From Treponema maltophilum ATCC 51939 (GTDB lineage Bacteria > Spirochaetota > Spirochaetia > Treponematales > Treponemataceae): DNA of 64,000 nucleotides. The position numbers and the translations under genes are program-made. Where the stretch lies: NCBI RefSeq assembly GCF_000413055.1, contig NZ_KE332518.1, positions 1,799,583-1,863,582 on the forward strand, written 5' to 3'. Of the stretch, positions 1 to 9,136 are shown one piece after another. How positions within the stretch are numbered: the stretch's first letter is position 1; each line of letters begins with the position of its first letter. Under the pieces are notes generated by a model that had not been told where the DNA came from, did no database searches, and saw only the letters and a program-made list of their open reading frames with translations.

Positions 1-1
1 C

Positions 2-760
2 GTCGCGGCGGAAATGAAAATGAGCGCCGACAACTACGAAGAACAAGTTCCCGCGGACACGGCTCAAAGCGAGCGCAAATTGATAAAGACCGGCAGCCTG
101 TATTTTAAAGTGAGCGATATTGCGCAAACCGAAATCGCCGTTGCAAAATGGTGCGCCCTTTACGGCGGCTATGTCGAATCGTCCTTTAACAACGAAAACA
201 GCGGAAGTGCGGCGGTCCGCATTCCGAGTGCGCGTTTTGAACAGGCAATGGAGTCCGCCGGAAGCATCGGCACGCTGGAATCGAAAAGCGTTTCGGCCGA
301 AGACGTTTCGGAGCGGTACTACGATTTGCAAACGCGCCTCGAAACGCGCAAACTTATGCGCAGCCGCCTGCAAACCTATCTTTCGCAGGCAAAAAATATG
401 GAAGACATGCTGAAAATCGAGCATGAATTGAATTCCGTCATCGGCGACATCGAATCGATGGAAGGAAAAATGAAGCGGCTGTCTTCGCAAATCGACTATT
501 CCCGAATCGAAATAAGCTATCACCTGCCCTTCAGAGCGACTTCTTCGGGCGGTTTTGAATGGCCCGATATGGGCGAAGCATTCAGGCGCTTCGCGTCGAA
601 TATTGTCGATTTTTTCGCCGGCCTTCTTACCGTCCTGCTTTATATTATAATCTGCGGAGCGCCCCTTGTCGGAATCGCCGCCCTCTTGTACTGGCTGCTG
701 TTCGGCAAAATCGGGCTTTTAAAGAAGCTGTTCCGCCTATTAAACGGCAAGGGGAAATAG
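2..760 (+). CDS. DUF4349 domain protein, 5'-truncated by window edge
   Basis: The reading frame is open to the left edge, so the gene probably begins outside the window; the first in-window ATG is at 14. The visible part begins in a polar segment, passes through a coiled-coil-like stretch (about residues 95-165, rich in E, K, R, L) and ends in a strongly hydrophobic C-terminal membrane segment followed by a basic tail. This is the layout of DUF4349 proteins, which normally start with a signal peptide or lipobox, missing here. Its function is unknown; it is probably envelope-anchored. Its last 33 bases lie inside a 39-bp sequence that is repeated 727 bp downstream, on the far side of the toxin-antitoxin pair. 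Confidence 0.75.
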   Translation, partial: VAAEMKMSADNYEEQVPADTAQSERKLIKTGSLYFKVSDIAQTEIAVAKWCALYGGYVESSFNNENSGSAAVRIPSARFEQAMESAGSIGTLESKSVSAEDVSERYYDLQTRLETRKLMRSRLQTYLSQAKNMEDMLKIEHELNSVIGDIESMEGKMKRLSSQIDYSRIEISYHLPFRATSSGGFEWPDMGEAFRRFASNIVDFFAGLLTVLLYIIICGAPLVGIAALLYWLLFGKIGLLKKLFRLLNGKGK

Positions 761-766
761 GGAATT
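728..766 (+). repeat. 39-bp direct repeat, left copy
   Basis: The sequence from 728 to 766 covers the last codons and stop of the DUF4349 gene and recurs at 1455-1493 with one mismatch (C/A at the tenth base). The two copies enclose only the mazEF-type module. Such a long repeat of a gene end suggests that the module was inserted with duplication of its target, or that the interval can recombine out. Confidence 0.85.
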
Positions 767-819
767 TTAAAACCGTGCCGGTTGTCCGTCGATTCGCTCA
801 ACCGGCATTTTTGCAAATA

Positions 820-1146
820 TCAATCCACAAGCATTTCTTTTATAATACTTTTAACTTTTGCTATTTGCGTACTTTTTATCTTACCCAGCTTTTTTATAAG
901 CCGTACGATATCAACCGTTCTTATTTGGTCCAAAACAATCCAAGCTTTTTTTCCGGCAAATTGCACAGGAACCCGCGTAGGATAAGCATGCGATTTTGTC
1001 GTCATCGGCGCAATAATTACCGTGCGTATTGCAGCGTTCATTTCATCGGGAGAAATAATAAGGCACGGACGAGTTTTGTAAATTTCATGCGCAATTGTCG
1101 GGTCAAGGTTAACCAGATACACTTCGTACTGACTTACCATTCCCAT
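820..1146 (-). CDS. type II toxin, PemK/MazF family
   Basis: The 108-residue product has the MazF/PemK layout: an N-terminal strand (YEVYLVNLDPT), the RPCLIISPDEMN core, a central IIAPMT motif and a helical C-terminus. Family members are ribosome-independent mRNA interferases held inactive by the upstream antitoxin. The start at 1146 has a GAGG element seven bases upstream; a second ATG at 1140 is possible. The start overlaps the end of the antitoxin gene, implying translational coupling. A conserved acidic stretch of the family is not obvious, so activity is not certain. The module lies between 39-bp direct repeats. Confidence 0.88.
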   Translation of the reverse strand: MGMVSQYEVYLVNLDPTIAHEIYKTRPCLIISPDEMNAAIRTVIIAPMTTKSHAYPTRVPVQFAGKKAWIVLDQIRTVDIVRLIKKLGKIKSTQIAKVKSIIKEMLVD

Positions 1147-1376
1147 TCAAACGCCTCGGAGTCGGGAAACGCTTCCAAAACATCATCCTGATTTTTGTGC
1201 ATATCGGCAAACGCCTGCGCCCAGCCCTTCCGCGGTTCCTCAGACACGGGAGTAAGCACAATTGCCTTATCGGTGATTTCCATATCCATTTGATTTTTAA
1301 CGGAAAAACGGTCGAGCACAACCTTCGGAAAACGTATTCCGCGCGAATTACCGATAGTCACAACCGACACCAGCAT
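1134..1376 (-). CDS. MazE/AbrB-type antitoxin
   Basis: The product is about 80 residues. Its N-terminal half matches the AbrB/MazE swapped-hairpin DNA-binding fold (VVTIGNSRGIRFPKVVLD) and its C-terminus is acidic and aromatic (EAFPDSEAFEWEW), the part expected to neutralise the toxin. The start at 1376 is chosen because GGAGGAG lies five bases upstream; a longer frame back to 1430 has no such support. It is the first gene of the pair and would repress its own promoter together with the toxin. Confidence 0.87.
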   Translation of the reverse strand: MLVSVVTIGNSRGIRFPKVVLDRFSVKNQMDMEITDKAIVLTPVSEEPRKGWAQAFADMHKNQDDVLEAFPDSEAFEWEW

Positions 1377-1454
1377 ACATTCTCCTCCGTAAACAAGATC
1401 TATACCGTAATTATATTGTAATAACGGCAAAAAGTCAAATTGAATTTTATATGA

Positions 1455-1493
1455 CTGTTCCGCATATTAAACGGCAAGGGGAAATAGGGAATT
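1455..1493 (+). repeat. 39-bp direct repeat, right copy
   Basis: This copy matches 728-766 at 38 of 39 positions and ends five bases before the gltX stop codon region. It carries what looks like the tail of the DUF4349 gene without the rest of that gene, so it is the duplicated or residual copy. Confidence 0.85.
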
Positions 1494-1497
1494 CCCG

Positions 1498-3120
1498 CTA
1501 AAATTTTTTCAGGGCGTTTTGCACGCGCGTGCACGCTTTATCGGCGCCTAAAATCAAAATGGAGCCGATAAGCGGCGGCGATACCTTTGAGCCGGTTACC
1601 GCCATGCGGATGGGCATCATAAAATCGCCGAGTTTTACGCCGAGCTTTTCGGCATAGGAGCGCGCAAGATTTTCCTGCGCTTCGTGGTCGAAAGCGGCTT
1701 CATTCGGTTCATTTTTTGCAGTACGCGTGCGCTCATCCAGTTCGCGGATAAAGTTCAGCGCTTCGGTAAGCACCGCCTTCGTTTGCGCGGCATCCAAGCG
1801 TTTGGGGATTATATCGTCGATATTCGGCGCTTCAATCTTTTTAAACAAAAAACCGACCATCTCCGCAGCTTCGGTTAAAAAATGCAGCCGCTCTTTTATA
1901 AGGGGTATTACTTCCATCAGTTTTTTTCTTATATCCGCATCGCTTAAAGCGTCAGCGCCCGCATCGATTTCTTTTTGCGCAACATGGAGCGTGCCGTCAT
2001 CGGCTAACACAAGCCCGGAATATTCGGGACCGACTTTCGGCGCGGGAAATTCTTCGGAAGCTTGAATGGGAATTGCCGCATCGCCGGTTCCGGTAATAAA
2101 CGGAAGTACGCGCTTAAAAAGTTCTTCGTCGCTCATCATGCGCATGTATTGACCGTTAAACCATTCCAATTTTTTATAATCGAACACCGCACCGGCCTTA
2201 TTCAAGTGCTCCATTTTAAACAGCTTTTCCAAATCTTTAAGCGGAAAAATATCGCGGCCTTCTTCGTAGGAGCAGCCGAGCATGGCAACGTAATTAACCA
2301 GCGCTTCGGGAATATAGCCGCGTGCGCGGAATTCGTTTACACTGGTCGCACCGTGCCGTTTGGAAAGCTTTTGTCCGTCGGCACCGTTTACCATCGGCAA
2401 ATGGCAAAACTGCGGCGGCTCCCAGCCGAAGGCGCGGTACATTTGCACGTGAAGCGGCGTCGACGGAATCCATTCCTGAGCGCGCATAACGTGCGTTATG
2501 TTCATAAAATGATCGTCGACAATATTCGCCAAATGATAGGTGGGAAACCCGTCGGTTTTAAGCAATACCGGATCGGGACTGATGTCTTCGTTTTTCCATT
2601 CGATGTCGCCCAAAAGCGCATCGTGAAAACGGGTAACGCCCTCAAGCGGAACTTTTAAGCGGATAACGTAGGGTTTGCCGGCTGCCAAATTCGCTTGCAC
2701 TTCTTCGTCGGTTAAGTGGCGGCAATTGCGGTCGTAGCCGGGAGGCATTTTGTTTTTTGTTTGAATGGCGCGAATGCGGTTCAGTCTGTCTTCGTCGCAA
2801 AAACAATAGTAGGCTTCGCCTTTTTTTACCAATTCTTCGGCATATTTTTTATATAAATCGAAGCGTTCGGACTGCACATACGGACCGCAGGGGCCGCCCT
2901 TGCTCCCGCCCTCGTCCCAGTCGATTCCGAGCCATTCAAGGGTATCGTAGAGGTTTTTAACGTACTCTTCGCCGTAGCGGGTACGGTCGGTGTCTTCAAT
3001 ACGCAAAACGAATTTGCCGCCTTTCGAGCGGGCAAAAAGATAATTAAAAAGGGCGGTTCTCACACCGCCTATGTGCTGCATTCCCGTCGGCGACGGGGCA
3101 TAACGAACCTTAACTTCCAT
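1498..3120 (-). CDS. gltX: glutamyl-tRNA synthetase
   Basis: The enzyme charges tRNA-Glu with glutamate using ATP in the cytosol. Class I signatures are clear: the HIGH-type motif as HIGG near residue 16 and the KMSKS-type motif as KLSKRHG at 251-257. Cys106, Cys108 and Cys133 could form the small zinc site seen in some family members. At 540 residues it is slightly longer than the usual 470-500, because of an extension between the catalytic domain and the anticodon-binding domain (about 355-400). It begins with ATG and stands alone; the gene to its right is an AT-rich relic. Confidence 0.96.
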   Translation of the reverse strand: MEVKVRYAPSPTGMQHIGGVRTALFNYLFARSKGGKFVLRIEDTDRTRYGEEYVKNLYDTLEWLGIDWDEGGSKGGPCGPYVQSERFDLYKKYAEELVKKGEAYYCFCDEDRLNRIRAIQTKNKMPPGYDRNCRHLTDEEVQANLAAGKPYVIRLKVPLEGVTRFHDALLGDIEWKNEDISPDPVLLKTDGFPTYHLANIVDDHFMNITHVMRAQEWIPSTPLHVQMYRAFGWEPPQFCHLPMVNGADGQKLSKRHGATSVNEFRARGYIPEALVNYVAMLGCSYEEGRDIFPLKDLEKLFKMEHLNKAGAVFDYKKLEWFNGQYMRMMSDEELFKRVLPFITGTGDAAIPIQASEEFPAPKVGPEYSGLVLADDGTLHVAQKEIDAGADALSDADIRKKLMEVIPLIKERLHFLTEAAEMVGFLFKKIEAPNIDDIIPKRLDAAQTKAVLTEALNFIRELDERTRTAKNEPNEAAFDHEAQENLARSYAEKLGVKLGDFMMPIRMAVTGSKVSPPLIGSILILGADKACTRVQNALKKF

Positions 3121-3169
3121 AATCGAGTATTGTAGTATTTTTCATATGCTTTTGCAAGGCGTTATGTTT

Positions 3170-3433
3170 TTAGTCAATCCGATTTATAGGAATATCAAGT
3201 TTTTTTGCAATATCAAAACATATATCTTGTTATCACGCATCATCATCTTCTTGATAAAACAGAACCTCTCTGCCATAATTATAATTATTTATAAAATTAT
3301 TGTCTAAAATTTCCTCATCATCTTCATCATAAGCAAGACTTTCATCAATGTAAATGAGTCAAGAATCACTTTTATCACCATACGATGTTATAAACTCTAC
3401 TCCTACAATCCTATCTTGTATGATATTGTTTTC
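3170..3433 (-). pseudogene. decayed hypothetical gene with in-frame stops
   Basis: One reverse frame stays protein-like for about 88 codons but is broken by three stops: one TGA after the segment VEFITSYGDKSDS and a tandem TGA-TAA after YQEDDD. Flanking segments (an acidic stretch rich in E and D, then FDIAKKLDIPINRID) read as natural protein. Two TAA codons precede it, so the 5' end is lost. The family is not recognised. It lies just downstream of the TM2 gene in the same orientation, inside an AT-rich patch. Confidence 0.5.
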
Positions 3434-3442
3434 TTATTAAAA

Positions 3443-3697
3443 TTAACGTAGCGGAAGTCCATCAGCATCGGTGAACTTATCAGTAAAAATAAGGGTAAAC
3501 AAATCATACAATCCCCAAATTACACCAACCGCTCCAGCTGATGCTATACTCAATAAAAGAATCAATCCACCTGTTTTTATTTTGCCAACATAAAACCTAT
3601 GTAAACCAAAAGCTCCGAAAAAAATTAAGCACAGTAAAATTGCCGTTGATTTCTTCTTTGCTGATTTTAAATCATCGTTATCGTCTGTAATAATCAT
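3443..3697 (-). CDS. TM2 domain membrane protein
   Basis: This 84-residue protein has a charged N-terminus (MIITDDNDDLKSAKKKS) and two hydrophobic helices with the TM2 signature GAFGLHRFYVGK between them, followed by GLYDLFTLIF. TM2 proteins are small inner-membrane proteins of unknown function, often near stress or secretion genes. An AAGGAAGGA-type ribosome site precedes the ATG. It is AT-rich compared with gltX and lies 28 bp downstream of an unknown protein on the same strand, so the two are probably cotranscribed. Confidence 0.88.
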   Translation of the reverse strand: MIITDDNDDLKSAKKKSTAILLCLIFFGAFGLHRFYVGKIKTGGLILLLSIASAGAVGVIWGLYDLFTLIFTDKFTDADGLPLR

Positions 3698-3725
3698 TTT
3701 ATCCTTCCTTTTTTTGCCAGTATAA

Positions 3726-4814
3726 TTATTTCACTTCTATTTGCATTGCAATCGGGATTGCTTTCTGCAAAAAATTACAGATAACCTCAGTCTTTTTTTT
3801 ATTAAGCATTGATGTATTAATTTGAATATCATTTACTTTTATGAATGGATTGAGTGATTTAGGTGGCGCAGATATTACATTAACTGAACTTAACTCAATT
3901 TCCTGCGGATTTTGAAAACTATTGCAAATATATAATTTTTTATTTGAAAGCAAAAAACCTACTTTACCATTGAGAAACGACGAATCATCGTACATTGCGA
4001 TAATTTCTTCACCTTTACAATTTTTTGCATATGCACTTACAGCCGCAAAAATTTTTTTTGGATTACTATCTGCCAAAAAGAATCTTTTCTTAAATTCTTC
4101 ATCTCCGTTCACTTCGTGAATCGATGTATGATAAATTGTTTCAATATCTCCTTTGGGGTTTGACGAAGGCAGATATTTCTCAGTTTCTTCATAAACAAGA
4201 GTAGGATTCTCTGCTTCAATTTTCTTCATTGACTCTTCCGAAGTCAATTCTTCAAATATGTCCGCAATGTCATCTATATCTTTTCCGAGTTTCTCTCCGA
4301 GAGCAGCATAACATTTTGCAAGTTCCGTCCGGCTGATTGCAAAAAAACGCTTTATCAAAGAAAGGTTATATGCATGGGCAGGAAGAGCTATGCTTTCATC
4401 GCTCAATTCCATATACAAAAACATTGTAACAAGATACATTGCACAAACCTGCTCTCTATCTGAGTTGATTGCTGCTATAGTTGAAAAAAACTGTTTCGGA
4501 CTTTCGGTCTTTATTTCTGCATAGGCTGAATCAATTTTTTCCTCTATAGAAAAAAGAGAAATATTCTCATCATATATGGTGGAGAGGACAGCAGCAATAG
4601 ATTTTTTACCATTTCTGTCCAGTGACATGTTATTACCAACCATAAAGATAAGAGTTTTTAACATATCATTTTTATCTTGTTCCATTTTTGCAGCTTGAGC
4701 TTTTGCTTCTTGTTCAGCTGCATTTTTTTCTACTGCATTTGAGATTGACCCCATCACACTGTCAGCAAGATTCCAACCTATATTAGCCTTAAAAACATCA
4801 AAACCTATACCCAT
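3726..4814 (-). CDS. hypothetical protein, TerB-like helical core with C-terminal PH-like end
   Basis: The product has 362 residues with no signal peptide or membrane segment. An N-terminal amphipathic, Ala/Glu/Lys-rich helix (about residues 20-55) is followed by an all-helical region (about 50-220). The C-terminal 120 residues alternate short strands and a final helix (KKLYICNSFQNPQEIELSSV onward), as in bacterial PH-like modules that bind membranes or proteins. I do not recognise a named family; the TerB-like and PH-like labels are guesses from pattern. It precedes the TM2 gene in the same orientation. Base composition is clearly more AT-rich than the flanking core genes. Confidence 0.6.
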   Translation of the reverse strand: MGIGFDVFKANIGWNLADSVMGSISNAVEKNAAEQEAKAQAAKMEQDKNDMLKTLIFMVGNNMSLDRNGKKSIAAVLSTIYDENISLFSIEEKIDSAYAEIKTESPKQFFSTIAAINSDREQVCAMYLVTMFLYMELSDESIALPAHAYNLSLIKRFFAISRTELAKCYAALGEKLGKDIDDIADIFEELTSEESMKKIEAENPTLVYEETEKYLPSSNPKGDIETIYHTSIHEVNGDEEFKKRFFLADSNPKKIFAAVSAYAKNCKGEEIIAMYDDSSFLNGKVGFLLSNKKLYICNSFQNPQEIELSSVNVISAPPKSLNPFIKVNDIQINTSMLNKKKTEVICNFLQKAIPIAMQIEVK

Positions 4815-4926
4815 AGTTATTTCTCCATAAAATAATTCGAATATACGTTTTTAATTATACGACTTATCCTATTAAAAGTCAACGAAAATTTGAAGTATAA
4901 ATAACGTATACTCGTAATATATTTTT

Positions 4927-5235
4927 ATGGATATACTTAAAAGAATAACTAAAATGCGACTTGAAAGAGGTTGGACTGAATACGAACTTGCAGAAAGAGC
5001 AGAACTTACACAGTCAACAATTTCATCGTGGTACAGAAAGAATTTGATACCCTCAATTTCATCTTTGGAGCATATTTGTAGTGCTTATGGGATTACATTA
5101 TCTCAATTTTTTCTTGAAGATGAATGTTTTTCAGAACAATTAACAAAAGAACAGATCGATATACTTAAACGTTGGCATCGTCTTACAAGAGACCAACAGA
5201 AGAAACTCGCAGATTTTTTAGATTCAATTTTGTAG
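4927..5235 (+). CDS. XRE-family HTH regulator
   Basis: The 102-residue product carries an N-terminal Cro/C1-type helix-turn-helix (about residues 5-62: TEYELAERAELTQSTISSWYRK is the recognition region) and a short C-terminal helix (DQQKKLADFLDSIL) that may be for dimerisation. It is divergent from the unknown protein at 3726-4814, from which it is separated by a short AT-rich gap suited to a shared operator, so it may control that small operon. It has the same low GC content as the rest of this patch. Confidence 0.88.
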   Translation: MDILKRITKMRLERGWTEYELAERAELTQSTISSWYRKNLIPSISSLEHICSAYGITLSQFFLEDECFSEQLTKEQIDILKRWHRLTRDQQKKLADFLDSIL

Positions 5236-5295
5236 AAATACAAGTAGTCTGCAGCCGTCCACACCTAACAGTTATTATGTTATATTAGTGCCATT

Positions 5296-5560
5296 TCAAA
5301 TAAAAATTATTTGGTTACGCTTACGAAGACGGATAAACGAAATAGAGATTTCATCAAAATAACAGCGGTTCCGACTATCATAATAAAATGCAACAAGCGC
5401 GCAGGTATCGTTGTTTACTGTGGAATGATGTATTTTTGTCTCTACCTGTTCTCCACCGATAGATAATAAGTTTCACTCATTCGCCTTACAACAGAATCGT
5501 TACTTATGATTTTATCGTGAATAGAGGTGTGTCGTTTTGTTAAATTCTTCCAACTAGGCA
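5296..5560 (-). pseudogene. possible frameshifted gene relic
   Basis: The roughly 480-bp gap between the XRE gene and the DUF4139 gene holds no intact gene. On the reverse strand two frames read as protein in succession: one ending with VVRRMSETYYLSVE near 5465, the other continuing GGEQVETKIHHSTVNN and running to a stop at 5296. A single-base shift joins them. No family is recognised, and coincidence cannot be excluded. Confidence 0.3.
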
Positions 5561-5716
5561 AAATATAAAATTTTTTTTGTTACTTTCGGCTTTTCCGCTT
5601 TTTTCATCCGTTCTATCATCCGCTCCTTTCTTTTTTTGCGTCCGACTGCTATACTGAATAAGGCGGACTTTTAACCGGGCTTCCGCCGTATCGGAAAAAT
5701 AAGTCGGGGGAATAAT

Positions 5717-7807
5717 ATGAAAAAAATACGTTTTGCGGTTATATCGGCGCTTTTCGCGGCGGTTGTCAGCACGGCGATGAGCGGCGGAGCATCGGTACTC
5801 AGCGCGCAGGCAGTGCGTGAGCAAGCTTCGGAAAGCTTCGGTGAAAAAGACCTTCCGCTTAAAAAAGTAACGCTGTATTCTTCGGGCGTCGCCTGTTACG
5901 AACACGAAGGAAGGCTTTCCGGTTCGGGCAACGCCGAATTTCTTTTTACGGCCGCACAAATCAACGATGTTTTAAAATCCCTCGTCGTAACCGATCCGGC
6001 GGCGAAAACCGTAAGCGTAGAGTACCAAAGCGAAGATACGCTGCGCAAAACGCTGGAAAGCCTGAAAGTAAATCCTTCGGCCGCGCCGACGCTGTACGAT
6101 CTTTTAAAATCGCAAAAAGGCGCCGAACTCGAAGTTTTTGCACCGCATAAGATCACCGGCAAAATCATAAGCGCCGATAAAAATCTTTCGCGCGAAAACG
6201 GCGACGGCTTTTCCCTTTCGCTCGCCGCAAATGACGGCATACACGTCATTCCCTTTTCGGACATTCAAACTTTTAAATTCGTCGACGAAAAACGGAACGA
6301 GGATTTAAACACGGCGCTTGATCTCATGCTCGACGCATCGGCAAAAAACCGGAGTAAACTCGGCATCCGTATCGGCGCACAGGGCAGCAGGAACGTAAAA
6401 ATCTCTTATGTTATGGAAGCGCCCGTATGGAAGGCAAGCTACCGCTTGGACATGGGAAAAAACAAAGCGCTTTTTCAAGCGTGGGCAATCGTCGACAATT
6501 CGACCGATTCGGATTGGAACGATGTTAAGCTGACGCTTACAACGGGGCGCCCGGTCGGTTTTAGGCAAAACCTGTACGCACCGTATTACACATACCGCCC
6601 CGAACTTCCGCTTGCGATTGCGCAAAGCGCCCGGGCGGAAACCTTTGCTTCCGGAACCGCAAACACGGACGTTCAGTATGAAAAAGCGGCGGCACCGCAA
6701 GCGTTTTCAAGCCGCAAAATGATGCTCAAAGAAGCCTCTTCCTTTTACGGCGATTACAATGAAGAGTCCGAAGAAACGGCCGGCATTGAAGGAGAAGTTC
6801 CTTCATATTTTGCAGGCCCGAACCCGGCCGGAAGTACGGCGGGACAAATGTTCGCTTTTACGAGTGCAGAGCCCGTAAGCCTCGGGCGGCAAAAAAGCAT
6901 GATGATGCCGCTGACACTTTCGACGCTGCCCGCCGAAAAGTTTTCCGTGTTTTCTTCGTTTTCTTCGATTCCGTACGGTGTAAGCGTACATCCGAAATTC
7001 TGTATACGCATCGAAAACACGTCGGGCTTAAAACTGCCCGCGGGCCCCGTAACCGTGTTTGACGGCGGCGAATACGCGGGAGACGCTCTTTTGGAATTTT
7101 TGGGCGAAAACGAAAAGCGCCTTATTGCCTACGGCGACGACATCGAAGTGAGCGGCACAAAGTCCGAAAGCGTATTGCGGAATATTGAAAGCGTAAAAAT
7201 CGCGGGCGGCATTCTGAGCGTTTCGTACCGGCAAATTCAAACGTCGACATACAGCGTCAAAAACACCGACAAAAAAGAGCGCACGCTTATTATCGAACAC
7301 GCAAAAAAAGGCGGCTTCGACCTTGCGACAAAGGCCGCCCTTGAAGAAACGACGGCAAGCAAATACCGCTTTAAGCTGAAAACCGCGGGTGCAAGCACCG
7401 CGGAGTTGAAGATCGAAGAAAGCAGAACGTACGGCGAAACACGGAAAATCCTCGATATGAGTTCCGAATCCTTTGTTGCTTATACGACGAATGCCGAAAT
7501 GCCCGAAAAAGTAAAAAAAGCCTTTGAAGCGATTATAAAAGAAAGAGAAAAAGTTCTCGCTTCGCAAAAAGTACTCGCCGATTTGCAAAACCGGCAAACG
7601 GAACTCGTTAGAGAACAGGAGCGCGTGCGCAAAAATCTTGAAGCGCTCGGCACCGAAAGCGCGGAAGGCAAAGAGTTTTTGGCAAAGCTTTTAAAACTTG
7701 AAAACGAACTGGACGCGTCAAAAACAAAGCTCGCCGCAGCCGCCGACAAAGCAAACAAAGCGCAGGAGGACTTTATACGGTTTGTGCGGAACATTAAGAC
7801 GGAATAG
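5717..7807 (+). CDS. DUF4140/DUF4139 (mucoidy inhibitor MuiA-like) exported protein
   Basis: This 696-residue protein has a signal peptide (residues 1 to about 32, ending in SAQA), an N-terminal DUF4140-type region starting at KKVTLYSSGVACYEHEG, a beta-rich DUF4139 core (about 215-590, including the typical SYVMEAPVWKASYRLDM motif) and a C-terminal coiled coil of about 90 residues (REKVLASQKVLADLQ onward). The family is widespread and poorly understood; members are thought to act in the envelope. GGGGGA lies seven bases before the ATG. An Ala/Ser-rich insert around 310-390 interrupts the core. It appears to be monocistronic. Confidence 0.88.
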   Translation: MKKIRFAVISALFAAVVSTAMSGGASVLSAQAVREQASESFGEKDLPLKKVTLYSSGVACYEHEGRLSGSGNAEFLFTAAQINDVLKSLVVTDPAAKTVSVEYQSEDTLRKTLESLKVNPSAAPTLYDLLKSQKGAELEVFAPHKITGKIISADKNLSRENGDGFSLSLAANDGIHVIPFSDIQTFKFVDEKRNEDLNTALDLMLDASAKNRSKLGIRIGAQGSRNVKISYVMEAPVWKASYRLDMGKNKALFQAWAIVDNSTDSDWNDVKLTLTTGRPVGFRQNLYAPYYTYRPELPLAIAQSARAETFASGTANTDVQYEKAAAPQAFSSRKMMLKEASSFYGDYNEESEETAGIEGEVPSYFAGPNPAGSTAGQMFAFTSAEPVSLGRQKSMMMPLTLSTLPAEKFSVFSSFSSIPYGVSVHPKFCIRIENTSGLKLPAGPVTVFDGGEYAGDALLEFLGENEKRLIAYGDDIEVSGTKSESVLRNIESVKIAGGILSVSYRQIQTSTYSVKNTDKKERTLIIEHAKKGGFDLATKAALEETTASKYRFKLKTAGASTAELKIEESRTYGETRKILDMSSESFVAYTTNAEMPEKVKKAFEAIIKEREKVLASQKVLADLQNRQTELVREQERVRKNLEALGTESAEGKEFLAKLLKLENELDASKTKLAAAADKANKAQEDFIRFVRNIKTE

Positions 7808-7998
7808 GGAACCGCAATTCCGGGCGCCGGAGCTGTGCGTGGATCATTCGCGCAGCATGATTTTTCCGTAAATAATTTATAGATAAAAAATATTCGGATA
7901 TATTTTTCTCGTATAAATTCGCATAAAGTATTGCCAAAGGAACGCTTTTACGATATAATATTATCGGTATACTGAAAGATACGTAAGGAGGCTTTAGT

Positions 7999-9054
7999 AT
8001 GAAAGGATTTGCGATGCTCAAGATCGGCCAAACCGGCTGGATCGAAAAAGAGACACCCAAATGCGGTCCGATGGACGCGATTTGTAAGCCGCTGGCGCTC
8101 AGCCCGTGTACGTCCGACGTGCACACGGTATGGGAAGGCGCAATCGGAGATCGGCACAACATGATTTTGGGCCACGAAGGCTGCGGCGAAGTCGTAGAAG
8201 TCGGTACGCTGGTTAAGGATTTTAAGCCCGGAGACAAGGTTTTGGTTCCCGCTATTACTCCCGACTGGAACTCGCTTGAAGCTCAGGCCGGCTATTCGAT
8301 GCACTCCGGCGGCATGCTTGCAGGCTGGAAGTTTTCGAACTTCAAAGACGGCGTGTTCGGCGAATTCTTCCACGTAAACGACGCGGACGGAAACCTCGCC
8401 CACATACCCGCCGGCGTAGAAATCCAATATGCGCCGATGTTGTCGGACATGGTTCCCACCGGATTCCACGGAGCGGAACTTGCCGACGTTCAGTACGGAG
8501 ATTCCGTATTGGTTATCGGAATCGGACCGGTCGGACTTATGTCGGTTGCCGGTGCGAACTTGCGCGGTGCATCCAAACTGTACGCGGTCGGAAGCCGCCC
8601 CGCTTGTGTCGAAGCCGCAAAATTCTACGGCGCGACCGATATCATCAACTACAAAAACGGCCCGATCGACAAGCAGGTTTTGGACTTAACGCACGGCAAA
8701 GGCGTCGACAAAGTCATTATCGCCGGCGGTACGGTCGATACCTTCGACGAAGCCGTAAAATGCTTAAAAGCGGGCGGAAAAATCGGCAACGTAAACTATC
8801 TCGGTGAAGGTACCTACATCAAGATTCCGCGCGTCGAATGGGGTGTCGGTATGGGACACAAGCAGATTAACGGCGGCCTGATGCCCGGCGGAAGACTGCG
8901 GATGGAAAAATTGAGCAGCCTGGTTTCGGTCGGCAAACTAGATCTTTCAAAACTGATTACGCACAAATTCAAGGGCTTCAAACACGTTGAAGACGCGCTT
9001 ATGTTAATGAAAGATAAACCCGCCGATTTGATTAAACCGGTCGTTATTATCTAA
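7999..9054 (+). CDS. NADP-dependent secondary alcohol dehydrogenase (zinc type)
   Basis: The 351-residue sequence closely resembles the Thermoanaerobacter/Clostridium secondary alcohol dehydrogenases that interconvert ketones and secondary alcohols such as acetone and isopropanol. The catalytic zinc ligands Cys37, His59 and Asp150 sit at exactly the family positions, with Glu60 beside them. The Rossmann motif GIGPVG starts at 174, and Gly198-Ser199-Arg200 with Tyr218 is the known NADP-phosphate pocket. The structural zinc site of horse-liver-type enzymes is absent, as expected. AAGGAGG precedes the ATG. A G3E metallochaperone gene follows 82 bp downstream, possibly serving its zinc. Confidence 0.93.
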   Translation: MKGFAMLKIGQTGWIEKETPKCGPMDAICKPLALSPCTSDVHTVWEGAIGDRHNMILGHEGCGEVVEVGTLVKDFKPGDKVLVPAITPDWNSLEAQAGYSMHSGGMLAGWKFSNFKDGVFGEFFHVNDADGNLAHIPAGVEIQYAPMLSDMVPTGFHGAELADVQYGDSVLVIGIGPVGLMSVAGANLRGASKLYAVGSRPACVEAAKFYGATDIINYKNGPIDKQVLDLTHGKGVDKVIIAGGTVDTFDEAVKCLKAGGKIGNVNYLGEGTYIKIPRVEWGVGMGHKQINGGLMPGGRLRMEKLSSLVSVGKLDLSKLITHKFKGFKHVEDALMLMKDKPADLIKPVVII

Positions 9055-9136
9055 AAATACAAAGCAGGGAGAGCACGGGACAAAAATACCGGACGGTCGT
9101 TTTCGTCCCGCTCCCCGCTTCAATTCCTTACAACAT

